DNA of 64,000 nucleotides. It comes from Halovivax gelatinilyticus. Its GTDB lineage: Archaea > Halobacteriota > Halobacteria > Halobacteriales > Natrialbaceae. The stretch is taken from assembly GCF_024300625.1 (NCBI RefSeq), contig NZ_CP101322.1, forward strand, positions 881,992-945,991, in the 5' to 3' direction. The notes under the pieces were generated by a model, which searched no databases, was not told the DNA's origin, and worked only from the letters and a program-made list of their open reading frames with translations. Below, in pieces: positions 47,656 through 56,892 of this stretch (the stretch's first letter is position 1; the number at the start of each line of letters is the position of its first letter). Both the position numbers and the translations under genes were made by a program.

Positions 47656-48012
47656 ATGGGCCTCATGAGCAAAATCCTCGGTGGAGGCGGCACGCGAACG
47701 GCCGAGGACTACGTAGAACTGGATCCTGACGCCGTTGCCGCCGAGACGGGCGAGGCGGCGATGTCCGTCCAGTTCGCCGAGATCGACGGACAGTCGGCGA
47801 CGATCGACATCAAAGACGCCGTCTACGACGGCGACATCGTCATCGCGGACATCACGCGACTGCGCACGAAGGATCGAACCGTCGAGCACGTCCTGGACGA
47901 ACTCCGACAGGTCGTCCACGAGGTCGGCGGCGACATCGTCCAGAAGGGCGACGACCAGATCATCGTCACCCCGACCGGCATCTCGATCAGCCGCGAAAAA
48001 CTCGGACGGTAG
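47656..48012 (+). CDS. sepF: Archaeal SepF cell-division protein
   Basis: A 118-residue SepF. The amphipathic N-terminus MGLMSKILGG anchors it to the membrane. The core is beta-alpha-beta: YVELDPDA, SVQFAEIDGQSATIDIKDAVYDGDIVIADI, and VEHVLDELRQVVHEVGGDIVQKGDDQIIVTPTGISIS. In haloarchaea SepF tethers the FtsZ ring at mid-cell. A TATA-like actatact lies about 30 bases upstream, at 47626-47633, suggesting a near-leaderless transcript. Confidence 0.93.
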   Translation: MGLMSKILGGGGTRTAEDYVELDPDAVAAETGEAAMSVQFAEIDGQSATIDIKDAVYDGDIVIADITRLRTKDRTVEHVLDELRQVVHEVGGDIVQKGDDQIIVTPTGISISREKLGR

Positions 48013-48055
48013 GTCTCTCTGTCACGCTCCGTCTTTTCATCCCCTCGCCGAGGAC

Positions 48056-48394
48056 TCAACCGGGACTGTACGCCGCCGAGTAGACGTTCAACAGGACGAT
48101 CCCGACGAGAACGAACGCCATCCCGACGATGCCGGTGAGATCGATCGCCTCGTCGAACGCCACGAGGCCGATCATCGCGACGCCGACGATGCCGAACGCA
48201 GACCAGGTGGCGTAGACGAGTCCGATCGGCAGGTCGCGGATCGCCAGACTGACGAAGTAAATCGAGACGGTGTACGCCCCGAGCGCGATCACACCCATCC
48301 GCGCGTTTCCGAACCCGTCCGACAATTTGAGTACCGACGTGCCGATCACCTCGGTCGCGATCGCCGCGCCGAGAAAGAGGTAGTCCTTCGTCAT
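48056..48394 (-). CDS. SMR family small multidrug/guanidinium exporter
   Basis: A 112-residue four-helix transporter. Helix 1 contains the essential glutamate in AIATEVIGTSVLK. IYFVSLAIRDLPIGLVYATWSAFGIVG follows, matching the EmrE/Gdx motif. SMR proteins work as antiparallel dimers, exchanging protons for cationic drugs or guanidinium. The ATG at 48394 matches the family N-terminus (TKDYLFLGAAI). Downstream of a TrmB regulator across a gap with no gene. Confidence 0.92.
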   Translation of the reverse strand: MTKDYLFLGAAIATEVIGTSVLKLSDGFGNARMGVIALGAYTVSIYFVSLAIRDLPIGLVYATWSAFGIVGVAMIGLVAFDEAIDLTGIVGMAFVLVGIVLLNVYSAAYSPG

Positions 48395-48489
48395 CGAGAA
48401 CGGCTTCGCCGATCGAGACGATAGGGATTCTCGAACGCCCGCCCCTTTCATATCAGTTTTCAATGAGGTTCCGCGACGTCCGTTCACAC

Positions 48490-49281
48490 TCACGCGCGTT
48501 CAACTGGCGACGCGCCCTCCCAGGCGGCGTCGAACCGATCGGCGAGATCCGAGACGACGGTCGGATCTCTGGTGATCGCGATGGCGAACCGCGCGGACGG
48601 CTCGAACGGGTCCGGCAGGTCGACGTAGCACTCGACGTCGTCGACCACGTCGAAGGTCAGGCGATAGTTCGGTCCGACCCGAATCTCCACGCCCGGGGCC
48701 GCTTCGCGAATGGACGAGAGCGCATCGTCCGGGAGACCGCTGTATACGGCGTCTGCGATCAACACGCGGACGTCGACGCCGTCGTCGATTCGCGCCGCCG
48801 GAGTGAGTTCGTCGACGTATGCTTCGAAATCCGCCTCGTCGTAGGGCGGGCCGACGAGGAGGCGAAAACACGCTTCGGCCGCCCGCGCTTGCTCCTCCCA
48901 GAGGGCGACGGCCTCCTCGCTGCCGAGGTCCGTCGTCCAGACGTTCGCGTCGATCGGCGGAACCGGCGCGAGCTGTGAGCGGACGGTACCTGCGATCTCC
49001 TCGTACGCCGCCTCACGGCGGTCGAGGTCTCGCTTTCGCGCCCGGAGCAGTCGATCGACCGCGTCGTCCGGGTCGACGGGAACGTAGATCGTCGGCTCCT
49101 CGCCGGGCCGGGTGGTCACCAGCTCGCGCGTCTCCAGTCCGTTCAGCACGTCGTAGATCCGGCCGGTCGGGATGCCAGCCCGCTCTGCGATCGTACTCGC
49201 CGACGCCGATCCGAGCGAGAGGAGTCCGCGGTAGGCTCGCTCCTCGTAACTCGAGAGACCGAGGGCGGTGAGGTCGCTCAT
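48490..49281 (-). CDS. TrmB family transcriptional regulator
   Basis: A 263-residue regulator. The N-terminal winged helix reads LTALGLSSYEERAYRGLL and IAERAGIPTGRIYDVLNGLETRELV, followed by a coiled region and an effector domain of about 150 residues. TrmB proteins respond to sugars or other metabolites and repress or activate transport and metabolism genes. ATG 49281 is chosen as the first residue of the fold. The closest possible target is the SMR pump downstream on the same strand; this is speculative. Confidence 0.88.
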   Translation of the reverse strand: MSDLTALGLSSYEERAYRGLLSLGSASASTIAERAGIPTGRIYDVLNGLETRELVTTRPGEEPTIYVPVDPDDAVDRLLRARKRDLDRREAAYEEIAGTVRSQLAPVPPIDANVWTTDLGSEEAVALWEEQARAAEACFRLLVGPPYDEADFEAYVDELTPAARIDDGVDVRVLIADAVYSGLPDDALSSIREAAPGVEIRVGPNYRLTFDVVDDVECYVDLPDPFEPSARFAIAITRDPTVVSDLADRFDAAWEGASPVERA

Positions 49282-49478
49282 GATCCAGCCGACTCGCCGA
49301 ATCGAGTAAACGGTAGCGGGTCGCAATCGGTCCAACGGTTGCGACCTGGCCAGCGCGACCTCGTCTCCAGAACGCGAAAAATAGTTCGTGACTATCTGCA
49401 CGCCCGTCAGAAACCATATTAGTTAGGGATCTCCCCCATAGGATAACTTAAGTGAGGTGGCGAGAGTCTCGTAGGTAG

Positions 49479-50621
49479 ATGGATCCCGCGGACTTCGCCG
49501 ACGGCCCCGGTCGGATCGACGACTACGACGGGCTACCCTGTCACCGACCGGCCAGCCTGCCGCCGGACATAGCGCTCACGGAGGACCTGCTGGCCGTTTA
49601 CGGCGACGCCCAGTACGCCCTGGGTCGGCTGGCGACGCTCGAACGCCACCTCGAAAATCCCACCCTGCTGATCGCCCCGTTCGTCCACCGCGAGGCGGCG
49701 ATGAGTTCGCAGGTCGAGGGGACGAACGTGACGATTTCGGACATCTACGCCCACCAGGTCGGGGCCTCGCCGAAACGCGCCGCCGCGGAGCTGGCCGACG
49801 TTCGAGAGGCGTACAACTACGTCGACGCCGTCACCCACGGCTTCGAGCAACTCGACGCGGGCCGGTCGATCGACGTCGAGCTGATCTGTACCCTCCACGA
49901 GAAATTGCTCGGCGGCGTCCGCGGTGAGGAGGACCGCCCCGGCGAGTTGCGCGACGTCCCCGTCTACATCGGCTCGCCCGACGACGGGCCCGACGGCGCT
50001 TCCTTCGTCCCCGCGAGCCCGGATTACGTCGAACTGCTGCTCGAACAGTGTCTCTCGTACCTGCGCCGGGGCGAGTATCCGCCCCTGATCGACACCGCCC
50101 TCGTCCACTACCAGTTCGAGGCGATCCACCCGTTTCGCGACGGCAACGGCCGCCTCGGTCGCCTGCTCATCATGCTCCAGCTCTACGACGCCGGCCTGCT
50201 CCCGGGGCCGTACCTCTATCTCAGCGCGTACTTCAAGCGCCACGGCCTCGCCTACCGCGAGAAACTCCTCGCGGTGAGCACCGACGGCGCCTACGAGGAG
50301 TGGATCGTCTACGTCTTGGACGCCATCGCCGAGCAAGCGATCGACGCCTACGACTGCGGGGTCGCGCTCACCGACCTGCGCGACGAGTACCGCTCGCGGT
50401 TTCCCAGCTTCCCGACCGCGCGCGAACTGGTCGACTACGTCTTCGAGCAACCGTACCTCACGGGGCCGCGCGCGGTCGAGGCGACGGGTCGGTCGAAGCC
50501 CTCCGTCTACGACGCGATCGAGGCGCTCGAAGCCGAAGGCATCGTCCGCGAGACGACCGGTCAGCAGCGAAACAAGGTCTACGAGGCGCCAGAGGTGCTG
50601 GCCGTGCTCGATTCGGGGTGA
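49479..50621 (+). CDS. Fic family AMP-transferase with N-terminal inhibitory motif and wHTH
   Basis: A 380-residue Fic protein. Residues about 70-90 hold the inhibitory helix SSQVEGTN, matching (S/T)xxxE(G/N), so it belongs to the N-terminally inhibited class. The active site is HPFRDGNGRLGR near residue 216, complete with the catalytic His. A C-terminal winged helix (SKPSVYDAIEALEAEGIVRE) is fused. Fic enzymes attach AMP to hydroxyl side chains of proteins. No partner antitoxin gene is adjacent, in line with built-in inhibition. TATA-like ataacttaag lies at 49442-49451. Confidence 0.9.
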   Translation: MDPADFADGPGRIDDYDGLPCHRPASLPPDIALTEDLLAVYGDAQYALGRLATLERHLENPTLLIAPFVHREAAMSSQVEGTNVTISDIYAHQVGASPKRAAAELADVREAYNYVDAVTHGFEQLDAGRSIDVELICTLHEKLLGGVRGEEDRPGELRDVPVYIGSPDDGPDGASFVPASPDYVELLLEQCLSYLRRGEYPPLIDTALVHYQFEAIHPFRDGNGRLGRLLIMLQLYDAGLLPGPYLYLSAYFKRHGLAYREKLLAVSTDGAYEEWIVYVLDAIAEQAIDAYDCGVALTDLRDEYRSRFPSFPTARELVDYVFEQPYLTGPRAVEATGRSKPSVYDAIEALEAEGIVRETTGQQRNKVYEAPEVLAVLDSG

Positions 50622-50864
50622 AGACGAAACGCCGCGGGGCGCGACCGGTGGACTGACCACAGAACCTGAATCGAGTGCCTTAGTTAGCCCGAAGATTATT
50701 GAGCTTACTTATCCAGTGGGTCTGAATCCGTTAGTGCACTTCGCACGGCAATCGACACGCCGACCGGTTCGGCGAAAGCCGATCCACAGCGGCTCGAATC
50801 CGTCGTCCGAAGGACGACATCCAATCGAACAACGACTTAATAGCCGGCCACCAACGTGGCGCCG

Positions 50865-51401
50865 ATGGTCGGACTCGAACGCGGAACGGTCGAACTCGTC
50901 TCTCACCGTGAGTCGTGGACGCGCGAGTTCGAGGCCGAAGCCACGCGGTTGCGTGCCATCGTTGATAATCGGCTGTGCGAGATCGAGCACGTCGGTTCCA
51001 CGGCCGTCGAGGGACTCGCCGCAAAACCGATCGTCGACATGGTCGGCGTGGTCGACTCGCTCGACCTCGCGAACGCGCTAATCCCGGCGCTCGAAGCCGA
51101 GGGCTACACCCACCGCCCGAACGACGAGGTCGACGATCGCGTCTTTCTCGCCAAGGGGCCGGAGACCGACCGGACGCACTACCTCTCGCTCACCACCCGC
51201 GACAGTGACACCCACCGCGAGCTGACTGCGTTCAGAGACCACCTTCGCGAGAACTCGGACGTCGCCGCCACCTACGAGTCGGTAAAACGCGACCTCGCCG
51301 CCCGCTATCCGGACGACCGGGCCGCCTACACCCGCGAGAAGTCGGCATTCGTCGAGTCAGTCACCGAGCGGGCGCTGCTCAGCGAGGAACCTACGGACTG
51401 A
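50865..51401 (+). CDS. GrpB/UPF0157 nucleotidyltransferase-like protein
   Basis: A 178-residue protein of the GrpB family. The nucleotidyltransferase-like motif reads EIEHVGSTAVEGLAAKPIVDMVGVV, followed by AKGPETDRTHYLSL and AFRDHLRENSDVAATYESVKRDLA. Substrate unknown. TATA-like acttaatag at 50835-50843 lies about 25-30 bases before the start, allowing either GTG 50856 or ATG 50865. It is flanked on both sides by the TTAGTTAG motif noted in findings. Confidence 0.85.
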   Translation: MVGLERGTVELVSHRESWTREFEAEATRLRAIVDNRLCEIEHVGSTAVEGLAAKPIVDMVGVVDSLDLANALIPALEAEGYTHRPNDEVDDRVFLAKGPETDRTHYLSLTTRDSDTHRELTAFRDHLRENSDVAATYESVKRDLAARYPDDRAAYTREKSAFVESVTERALLSEEPTD

Positions 51402-51674
51402 CTACTCGCCGGTAAGACCGCCACTTAGTTAGTCCAAAATTGTCTTCTATAACCACAGTGCAGTCAGCAACACTCGTAGGGAGACCTGTCTCCGGCGTCT
51501 CGAACCACCGATCACCGCCGACTCCGTGGTCGCGGTGAGAAGGTGCTAGCCGTTCGTCGCTCGAACTCGACGAACGATACGACGAGTGGCGGCAACCGTG
51601 CTCTCGACAGAAGATATATCAACCACATAGAAAATATATCAGCGCCTTCGACGAACTGGGTCCGTGTGAATACG

Positions 51675-52424
51675 ATGGACGAAGACGACGCATCGAGATC
51701 GATCACGACCACGGGGTACGACACGCTAGCCGAGCGAGGCGATGCCATCGAGACGAGCCCGTGGGGCGACAGCGCCTACCAGCGCCACTACGTCTGGCCC
51801 GGCGTCGAACCGCTGCTCCCCGACCTCTCGGGGACGCGAGTACTCGACGCCGGGTGCGGGATCGGCGAATACGTGGGACGGTTTCTCGACCGTGACGCAG
51901 ACGTCGTCGGCGTCGACGCGAGCACCGGGGCCGTCGAAACCGCTCGAGAGCGCCACGGCGACCGGGTGAGGTTCCACCAAGCGGATCTCACCGAACCGCT
52001 CGAATTCGCATCCGATGACGCGTTCGACCTCGTGTTCTGTAATCTCGTACTCGACCACGTCGCAGACTGGCGACCAACATTCGCGCAGTTCCGCCGACTC
52101 CTCGACCCCGACGGGACGCTCGTGTTCACGACGATCCATCCGACGCGTCGCTACCGGCGTCATCGCGAGGAACTCTCCAGCTACCACGAGATCGACTCGT
52201 ACGTGCTGGAGTGGGGAGAGACGGACGCCCGCGTCGTCCAATATCACCGACCGATCCAGGAGATCGTCGACTCGCTCTCGGAAACCGGCTTCCACGTAGA
52301 GGAGTTCAGAGAGATCACGCCCCAAGAGCGCTACGAATCTCGCGATCCCGACCGCTACGAGACGGCTGTGCACGAACCCGACACGCTGTGCGTGCGAACG
52401 AGGCCGACCGATACCGACAGCTAG
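51675..52424 (+). CDS. Class I SAM-dependent methyltransferase
   Basis: A 249-residue methyltransferase. The SAM loop is VLDAGCGIGEYVGRFLD, motif II VVGVDASTGAVETA, and motif IV LVFCNLVLDHVADW. The C-terminal half has strands around FTTIHPTRRYRRH. UbiE/MenG-like small-molecule methyltransferases share this arrangement, but the acceptor is unclear. ATG 51675 opens the fold. The preceding 273 bases (51402-51674) are AT-rich and hold no convincing gene. Confidence 0.88.
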   Translation: MDEDDASRSITTTGYDTLAERGDAIETSPWGDSAYQRHYVWPGVEPLLPDLSGTRVLDAGCGIGEYVGRFLDRDADVVGVDASTGAVETARERHGDRVRFHQADLTEPLEFASDDAFDLVFCNLVLDHVADWRPTFAQFRRLLDPDGTLVFTTIHPTRRYRRHREELSSYHEIDSYVLEWGETDARVVQYHRPIQEIVDSLSETGFHVEEFREITPQERYESRDPDRYETAVHEPDTLCVRTRPTDTDS

Positions 52425-52613
52425 TAACCCGTCGCGAGCGCAGAACGTGGGTCTCTCGTCGGCCGACGGCTTACTATCGAGGCGTGAACGGCACAATAAG
52501 TTAGCTAATTCGGCTTTAGACTAACTAGATGCTGGCCGCGAGCGACTCTCAGTAAGGCAAAAACCGACCCCGTCATACACAATCGGGCAGCCGGGTCGTC
52601 CATGAACGAGTAT

Positions 52614-52727
52614 ACGGCGCGCAATGCGCGCCGTTTCACCGCGAGCGCGGTGCGCTCGCGGCTTTTTTCATCGACGTTTTTTACGGGGGTTGAGGCCGCC
52701 TTCGGCGGCCGACGCCCCGAGAAAAAA
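52614..52727. terminator. Cluster of three hairpins between convergent genes
   Basis: Three GC-rich hairpins lie in the 308-base gap 52425-52732. They are 52614-52622/52626-52634 (9 bp, loop aat), 52639-52648/52652-52661 (10 bp, loop ggt) followed by cTTTTTT at 52662-52668, and 52694-52700/52704-52710 (7 bp, loop ttc). On the minus strand a U-tract (52721-52726 complement) follows the EF-2 stop. The arrangement fits termination from both sides. Confidence 0.65.
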
Positions 52728-52732
52728 GGTCG

Positions 52733-54919
52733 TTAGAAGTAATCGATGCTCGGGGGCAGTTCGAGCTTCATGCCCTTGCGTTCGCGGATCTCCATGATTT
52801 TCTCGCGCTGGAGCGAGTCGGCCATGAACTCGAAGCCGGCGTTTTCGGTGTTCCAGGCGGCGCGGCCTTCGGTCGCAGAGCGAATGTCGCTGGAGAAGCC
52901 GATCATCTCGTCGACGGGGGCGATGCCCTCGACGACCATGAGGTCGCCTTCCTGGTACATGTCGTCGACGCGGCCGCGTCGACCCTGAATCTCGCCGGAT
53001 GCCGCACCCATGTGGTCGTTCGGGACGTCGATGCGGACGTCCTGCATGGGTTCTTTCATGGCGATGTGGGCGTCGATCAGCGACTTGTGGACGGCTTCGC
53101 GCGTCGCCGGGATGACCTGTGCGGGTCCGCGGTGGATGGTGTCCTCGTGGAGCTTCGCGTCGTGGAGGCGGATGAGGGTGCCCTGAACGGGTTCGTTCGC
53201 GAGCGGACCGTTGTCGAGTGACTCCTCGAGTCCCTCGATGAACAGCTCCATCGTCTCGTTCAAGTGCTGGATACCCTTCGTCTCGTCGAGCAGGATGTTC
53301 GCGCCGTGGATGTGTTCGACGTTCTGCGAGTCGTCTTTGTCCATGCCGGCGTCCTGGAGCGCCTCGCGGCGTTCGAGTTCGGGCATGTCCATCGACGCCT
53401 CGCCGAGTTTGAGCGTCTCGACGAGTTCGTCCGAGAGGGGTTCGGCGGAGATGTAGAATCGGTTGTGGCGGTTGGGCGAGATACCCTCGACCGTGTCACT
53501 ACCGCGCTGGACGGCCTCGCGGTAGACGACGATCGGCTCACCGGTGTTGACCGGGATGCCCTGGTTGGCTTCGATGCGCTGGGTGATGACCTCGAGGTGG
53601 AGTTCACCCTGCCCGGAGATGAGGTGCTCGCCGGTGTCCTCGTTGATCTCGATCTGGATCGTCGGGTCCTCTTTCGAGACCTGACGAAGCGTCTCGATGA
53701 GCTTCGGGAGGTCGTCCATCGTCTGGGCCTCGACGCTCTTCGTGATGACGGGTTCGGAGATGTGTTCGATGGACTCGAACGGCGTCATCTCGACGTCGGA
53801 GACGGTCGAGCCGGCGATGGCGTCGCGAAGGCCGGTGACGGCGGCGATGTTGCCGGCCGGAACGCGGTCGACTTCCTCGCGCTCGCCGCCCATGTAGATG
53901 CCGACGCTCTGGACGCGGTTCTTGCCCGCGACGCCGGAGACGTAGAGCTCCTGGCCCTTTTCGAGCGTCCCCGAGAAGACCCGGCCGCTGGCGACTTCGC
54001 CCGCGTGAGGGTCCATCGCGATGTCGGTGACCATGAGGACGACGTCGCCGTCCTCGTCGACGAGTCGCATGGATTCTGCGAGATCGGACTCGTCGTCGCC
54101 GCGCCAGATGCGCGGGACACGCATCGGCTGGGCGGCGACCGGGTTCGGGAAGTGCTCACAGACCATGTCGAGGACGACGTCCGAAAGCGGCGTGCGCTCG
54201 TGGAGCTCCTGGCGCTTGTCGGCGCGTTCGAGTTCCATGATGTCGCCGAAGTCCATCCCGGTTCGCTGCATCGACGGCATCGAGACGCCCCACTTGTAGA
54301 GTGCAGAGCCGAAACCGACGGTCCCGTCCTCGACGGAGACGCTCCAGTCGTCGATGTCGTCCATCTCTTCGGTCATCCCGCGGATGAGTTCGTTCACGTC
54401 GTGGATGACCGAGAGCAGACGTTGTTGCATCTCCTCGGGTCCTTCCTGCAGTTCGGAGATGAGTCGGTCGACCTTGTTGATGAACAGGGTCGGTTTGACG
54501 CCCTCGCGAAGCGCCTGACGGAGGACCGTCTCGGTCTGGGGCATCGCGCCTTCGACGGCGTCGACGACGACGAGTGCCCCGTCGACGGCGCGCATCGCGC
54601 GGGTGACGTCGCCACCGAAGTCGACGTGGCCCGGCGTGTCGATGAGGTTGATGAGGTGGTTGGTCCCCTCGTACTCGTGAGTCATCGAGACGTTCGCCGC
54701 GTCGATGGTGATTCCGCGTTCCTGTTCGTCCTCTTCGGTGTCCATCGCGAGTTGCTCGCCGGCGGTCTCGTCAGAGATCATGCCCGCACCCGCGAGGAGG
54801 TTGTCCGAGAGTGTCGTTTTACCGTGGTCGACGTGCGCGGCGATGGCGATGTTCCGGATGTTCTCCGGCTCGTCCATCAGCCGTTCGCACTCCTGTACGA
54901 TCTTCTTGCGTCGGCCCAT
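52733..54919 (-). CDS. fusA: Elongation factor 2
   Basis: A 728-residue archaeal EF-2, the translocation GTPase of the ribosome. The GTP-binding motifs [17 protein letters not shown] and INKVDR are intact, with switch I around [10 protein letters not shown]. The diphthamide histidine is H596 in HRGPAQVIP, target of diphthamide synthesis and ADP-ribosylation. Start at ATG 54919 ([15 protein letters not shown]) matches the family. Divergent from the FNT gene, with 172 bases between that must hold both promoters. Confidence 0.97.
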   Translation of the reverse strand: MGRRKKIVQECERLMDEPENIRNIAIAAHVDHGKTTLSDNLLAGAGMISDETAGEQLAMDTEEDEQERGITIDAANVSMTHEYEGTNHLINLIDTPGHVDFGGDVTRAMRAVDGALVVVDAVEGAMPQTETVLRQALREGVKPTLFINKVDRLISELQEGPEEMQQRLLSVIHDVNELIRGMTEEMDDIDDWSVSVEDGTVGFGSALYKWGVSMPSMQRTGMDFGDIMELERADKRQELHERTPLSDVVLDMVCEHFPNPVAAQPMRVPRIWRGDDESDLAESMRLVDEDGDVVLMVTDIAMDPHAGEVASGRVFSGTLEKGQELYVSGVAGKNRVQSVGIYMGGEREEVDRVPAGNIAAVTGLRDAIAGSTVSDVEMTPFESIEHISEPVITKSVEAQTMDDLPKLIETLRQVSKEDPTIQIEINEDTGEHLISGQGELHLEVITQRIEANQGIPVNTGEPIVVYREAVQRGSDTVEGISPNRHNRFYISAEPLSDELVETLKLGEASMDMPELERREALQDAGMDKDDSQNVEHIHGANILLDETKGIQHLNETMELFIEGLEESLDNGPLANEPVQGTLIRLHDAKLHEDTIHRGPAQVIPATREAVHKSLIDAHIAMKEPMQDVRIDVPNDHMGAASGEIQGRRGRVDDMYQEGDLMVVEGIAPVDEMIGFSSDIRSATEGRAAWNTENAGFEFMADSLQREKIMEIRERKGMKLELPPSIDYF

Positions 54920-55091
54920 ATACAACCTCGTACCGGTAGCGGGGTCAAAAGGGTGCTGTTTCGCATCTGGCGTTTCGTATCGCCAGATGCGAAGCTCGTC
55001 ACGAGTGAAACGAAGACACGCACGCAAAGTGGATCGGCCGACCGGCGGATCCGTCGGGTGGATTTATTTCAGTTCGGCGACCAGCCAGCGC

Positions 55092-56054
55092 ATGGCAGAC
55101 GAGACGGAAGAGCGAATCAGAACCCTGCTAGAGCGATCCGAAAGCGGGGCACCGGCCGTCGGTGCGACCGTACGGGATCGCTTCGCGACGAACGAGATCT
55201 ACCAGCGCGTCGTCGCGTACGGCGATTACGAGTTCTCGACGGGGCCGCGCGAACTCGTGTTCAGCGGGATCGCCGGCGGGTTGGCGATCGCGATCACGTT
55301 CTTGCTGTACGTCGAACTGTACGGCCAGTTCGGCCCCGAAAGCATCGTGAGTTATCTCCTGTATCCGCTCGGATTCATGTACATCATCCTCGGCGGCTAC
55401 CAGCTCTACACCGAGAACACGCTCCCGCCGGTCGCGCTGGTTCTGGAACGACTCGCGAGTATCCCGTCGCTGCTCGGCGTGTTCGGGCTCGTCCTGTTCG
55501 GAAACCTCGCCGGCGCGGGGCTGGGAGCGGTGATGCTGTACTACGGCGACGTGTTCACACACCCCGAGGCGGCGATCGTCATCGGCGAAGCCGGGATGGA
55601 GACGGCCTGGCACGCGCTCTTTTTCAAGGCGGTGTTCGCCGGGTTGATCGTCGCCGGCGTCGTCTGGATGGACTTCGCGGCGGGAGATACGATCTCGCGG
55701 CTCGTCATCATCTACCTGGCCTTCCTGGCGATTCCCGTCGCCGGTCTCTATCACGTCGTCGTCTCCGCGACCGAACTGATGGTCCTCGTCATGGCCACGG
55801 ACGCCTCACTCCTTACCGGCATCTACGGGTTCGTCCTCCCCGTCCTGCTCGGGAACACGCTCGGCGGCATCTTGCTGGTGACGGTCGTCAACTTCTTCCA
55901 GACGACCGAACGACGACTCGACGCGATCAGAAACCCGGACTGCGAGGACCCACTCACCGCCTCGGAGTGGTTGTTCGGCCGCTTCGTCGGTCGCGGCTAC
56001 GTCGAACCGTTCGTCGAGGCGCCATCGGACGACGACGACGATCGTTCGGCGTAA
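55092..56054 (+). CDS. Formate/nitrite transporter (FNT) family channel
   Basis: A 320-residue membrane protein with six main helices. The family motifs are FGNLAGAGLGAVML (helix 3) and LLGNTLGGILLVTVVNFFQTTERR (helix 6). WHALFFKAVFAGLIVAGVVWM fits helix 4. FNT proteins form pentamers and pass formate, nitrite or related weak acids. An N-terminal cytoplasmic tail of about 50 residues and an acidic C-terminal tail are present. The start is ATG 55092. Confidence 0.85.
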   Translation: MADETEERIRTLLERSESGAPAVGATVRDRFATNEIYQRVVAYGDYEFSTGPRELVFSGIAGGLAIAITFLLYVELYGQFGPESIVSYLLYPLGFMYIILGGYQLYTENTLPPVALVLERLASIPSLLGVFGLVLFGNLAGAGLGAVMLYYGDVFTHPEAAIVIGEAGMETAWHALFFKAVFAGLIVAGVVWMDFAAGDTISRLVIIYLAFLAIPVAGLYHVVVSATELMVLVMATDASLLTGIYGFVLPVLLGNTLGGILLVTVVNFFQTTERRLDAIRNPDCEDPLTASEWLFGRFVGRGYVEPFVEAPSDDDDDRSA

Positions 56055-56140
56055 GGCAGATCGGTATGTCGCCGATTGGCCGTCGCACGACCTGAATCGG
56101 CACAACGCTCATATTCGTGCTGACCCTGTGGAGTGTACCC

Positions 56141-56890
56141 ATGGAACTGCGCGTACGAGGAACGGGACCGGCCTCGCCGTTTCTCAGCGCCCGCGACCTG
56201 TTCGAAACCGAGTGCGACCTGGATCGGCCGGTCGAGGTCCATCTCCGGGCCGATCCCGACGAGCGGACCTGGGCCGGTCACGACGACGACCGCCACGTCC
56301 TCAACATCTCGCGTCAGGCAGCCTCCTCCGCGATGGCTCGGGAGCTCGCGATCCACGAATTCGCCCACATGGCTCGATACGAGGAGGCCCACCCCTCGCA
56401 CGTCCAGTCGACCGCCGAAGTGCTCTCGCTCGCCCTCGCCGGTCGGCAGGTCGAGCGTCGCCGGCTCGCTCACTGCTACCAGATCGTAAACCACGTCAAG
56501 GACATCTACGCCGACGACATCACGCTCTCGGTCGGGCCCGGCGAGAAGCTGCTCTCGTACCTCGAATCGAGCCTGGCGGCCGCCGTTGCCGACCGGCCGA
56601 ATCCCGCCTGGATGGGGTCGCGGTGGTCGGCGAACGCCGATCCGGAGATGACGGCCGTCAACGCCGCGTTCGCGCTCGCGCTCGCCGAACGGCACGACCT
56701 CGTCGAACCCGATCACCGCCTCTACGACCTCGCTCACGCGGCGGAAATGGACGCGACGAGCGTCGACGTCGCCGCTTACAGCGACCGGTTTCGTGAACTC
56801 TCACACGATCCCGACCCGAGTTCGTATCGGCGCCAGCTGGTCGAGACGACCCGGTCGTACGCTAGCGGGGAGATACCTACTGCGGAGTGA
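56141..56890 (+). CDS. HExxH-type metallopeptidase-like protein (DUF5781-like), intact copy
   Basis: A 249-residue soluble haloarchaeal protein. The zinc-peptidase-like helix reads LAIHEFAHMARYE (HExxH) near residue 75. The later part has VNHVKDIYADDITLSVGPGEKLL and HRLYDLAHAAEMDA. It resembles the DUF5781 group; a protease activity is possible but unproven. A 5'-truncated second copy lies at 61877-62337. The last residues differ between the copies (SGEIPTAE here, EGTRLAAD there). ATG 56141 is the start. Confidence 0.85.
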   Translation: MELRVRGTGPASPFLSARDLFETECDLDRPVEVHLRADPDERTWAGHDDDRHVLNISRQAASSAMARELAIHEFAHMARYEEAHPSHVQSTAEVLSLALAGRQVERRRLAHCYQIVNHVKDIYADDITLSVGPGEKLLSYLESSLAAAVADRPNPAWMGSRWSANADPEMTAVNAAFALALAERHDLVEPDHRLYDLAHAAEMDATSVDVAAYSDRFRELSHDPDPSSYRRQLVETTRSYASGEIPTAE

Positions 56891-56892
56891 TC

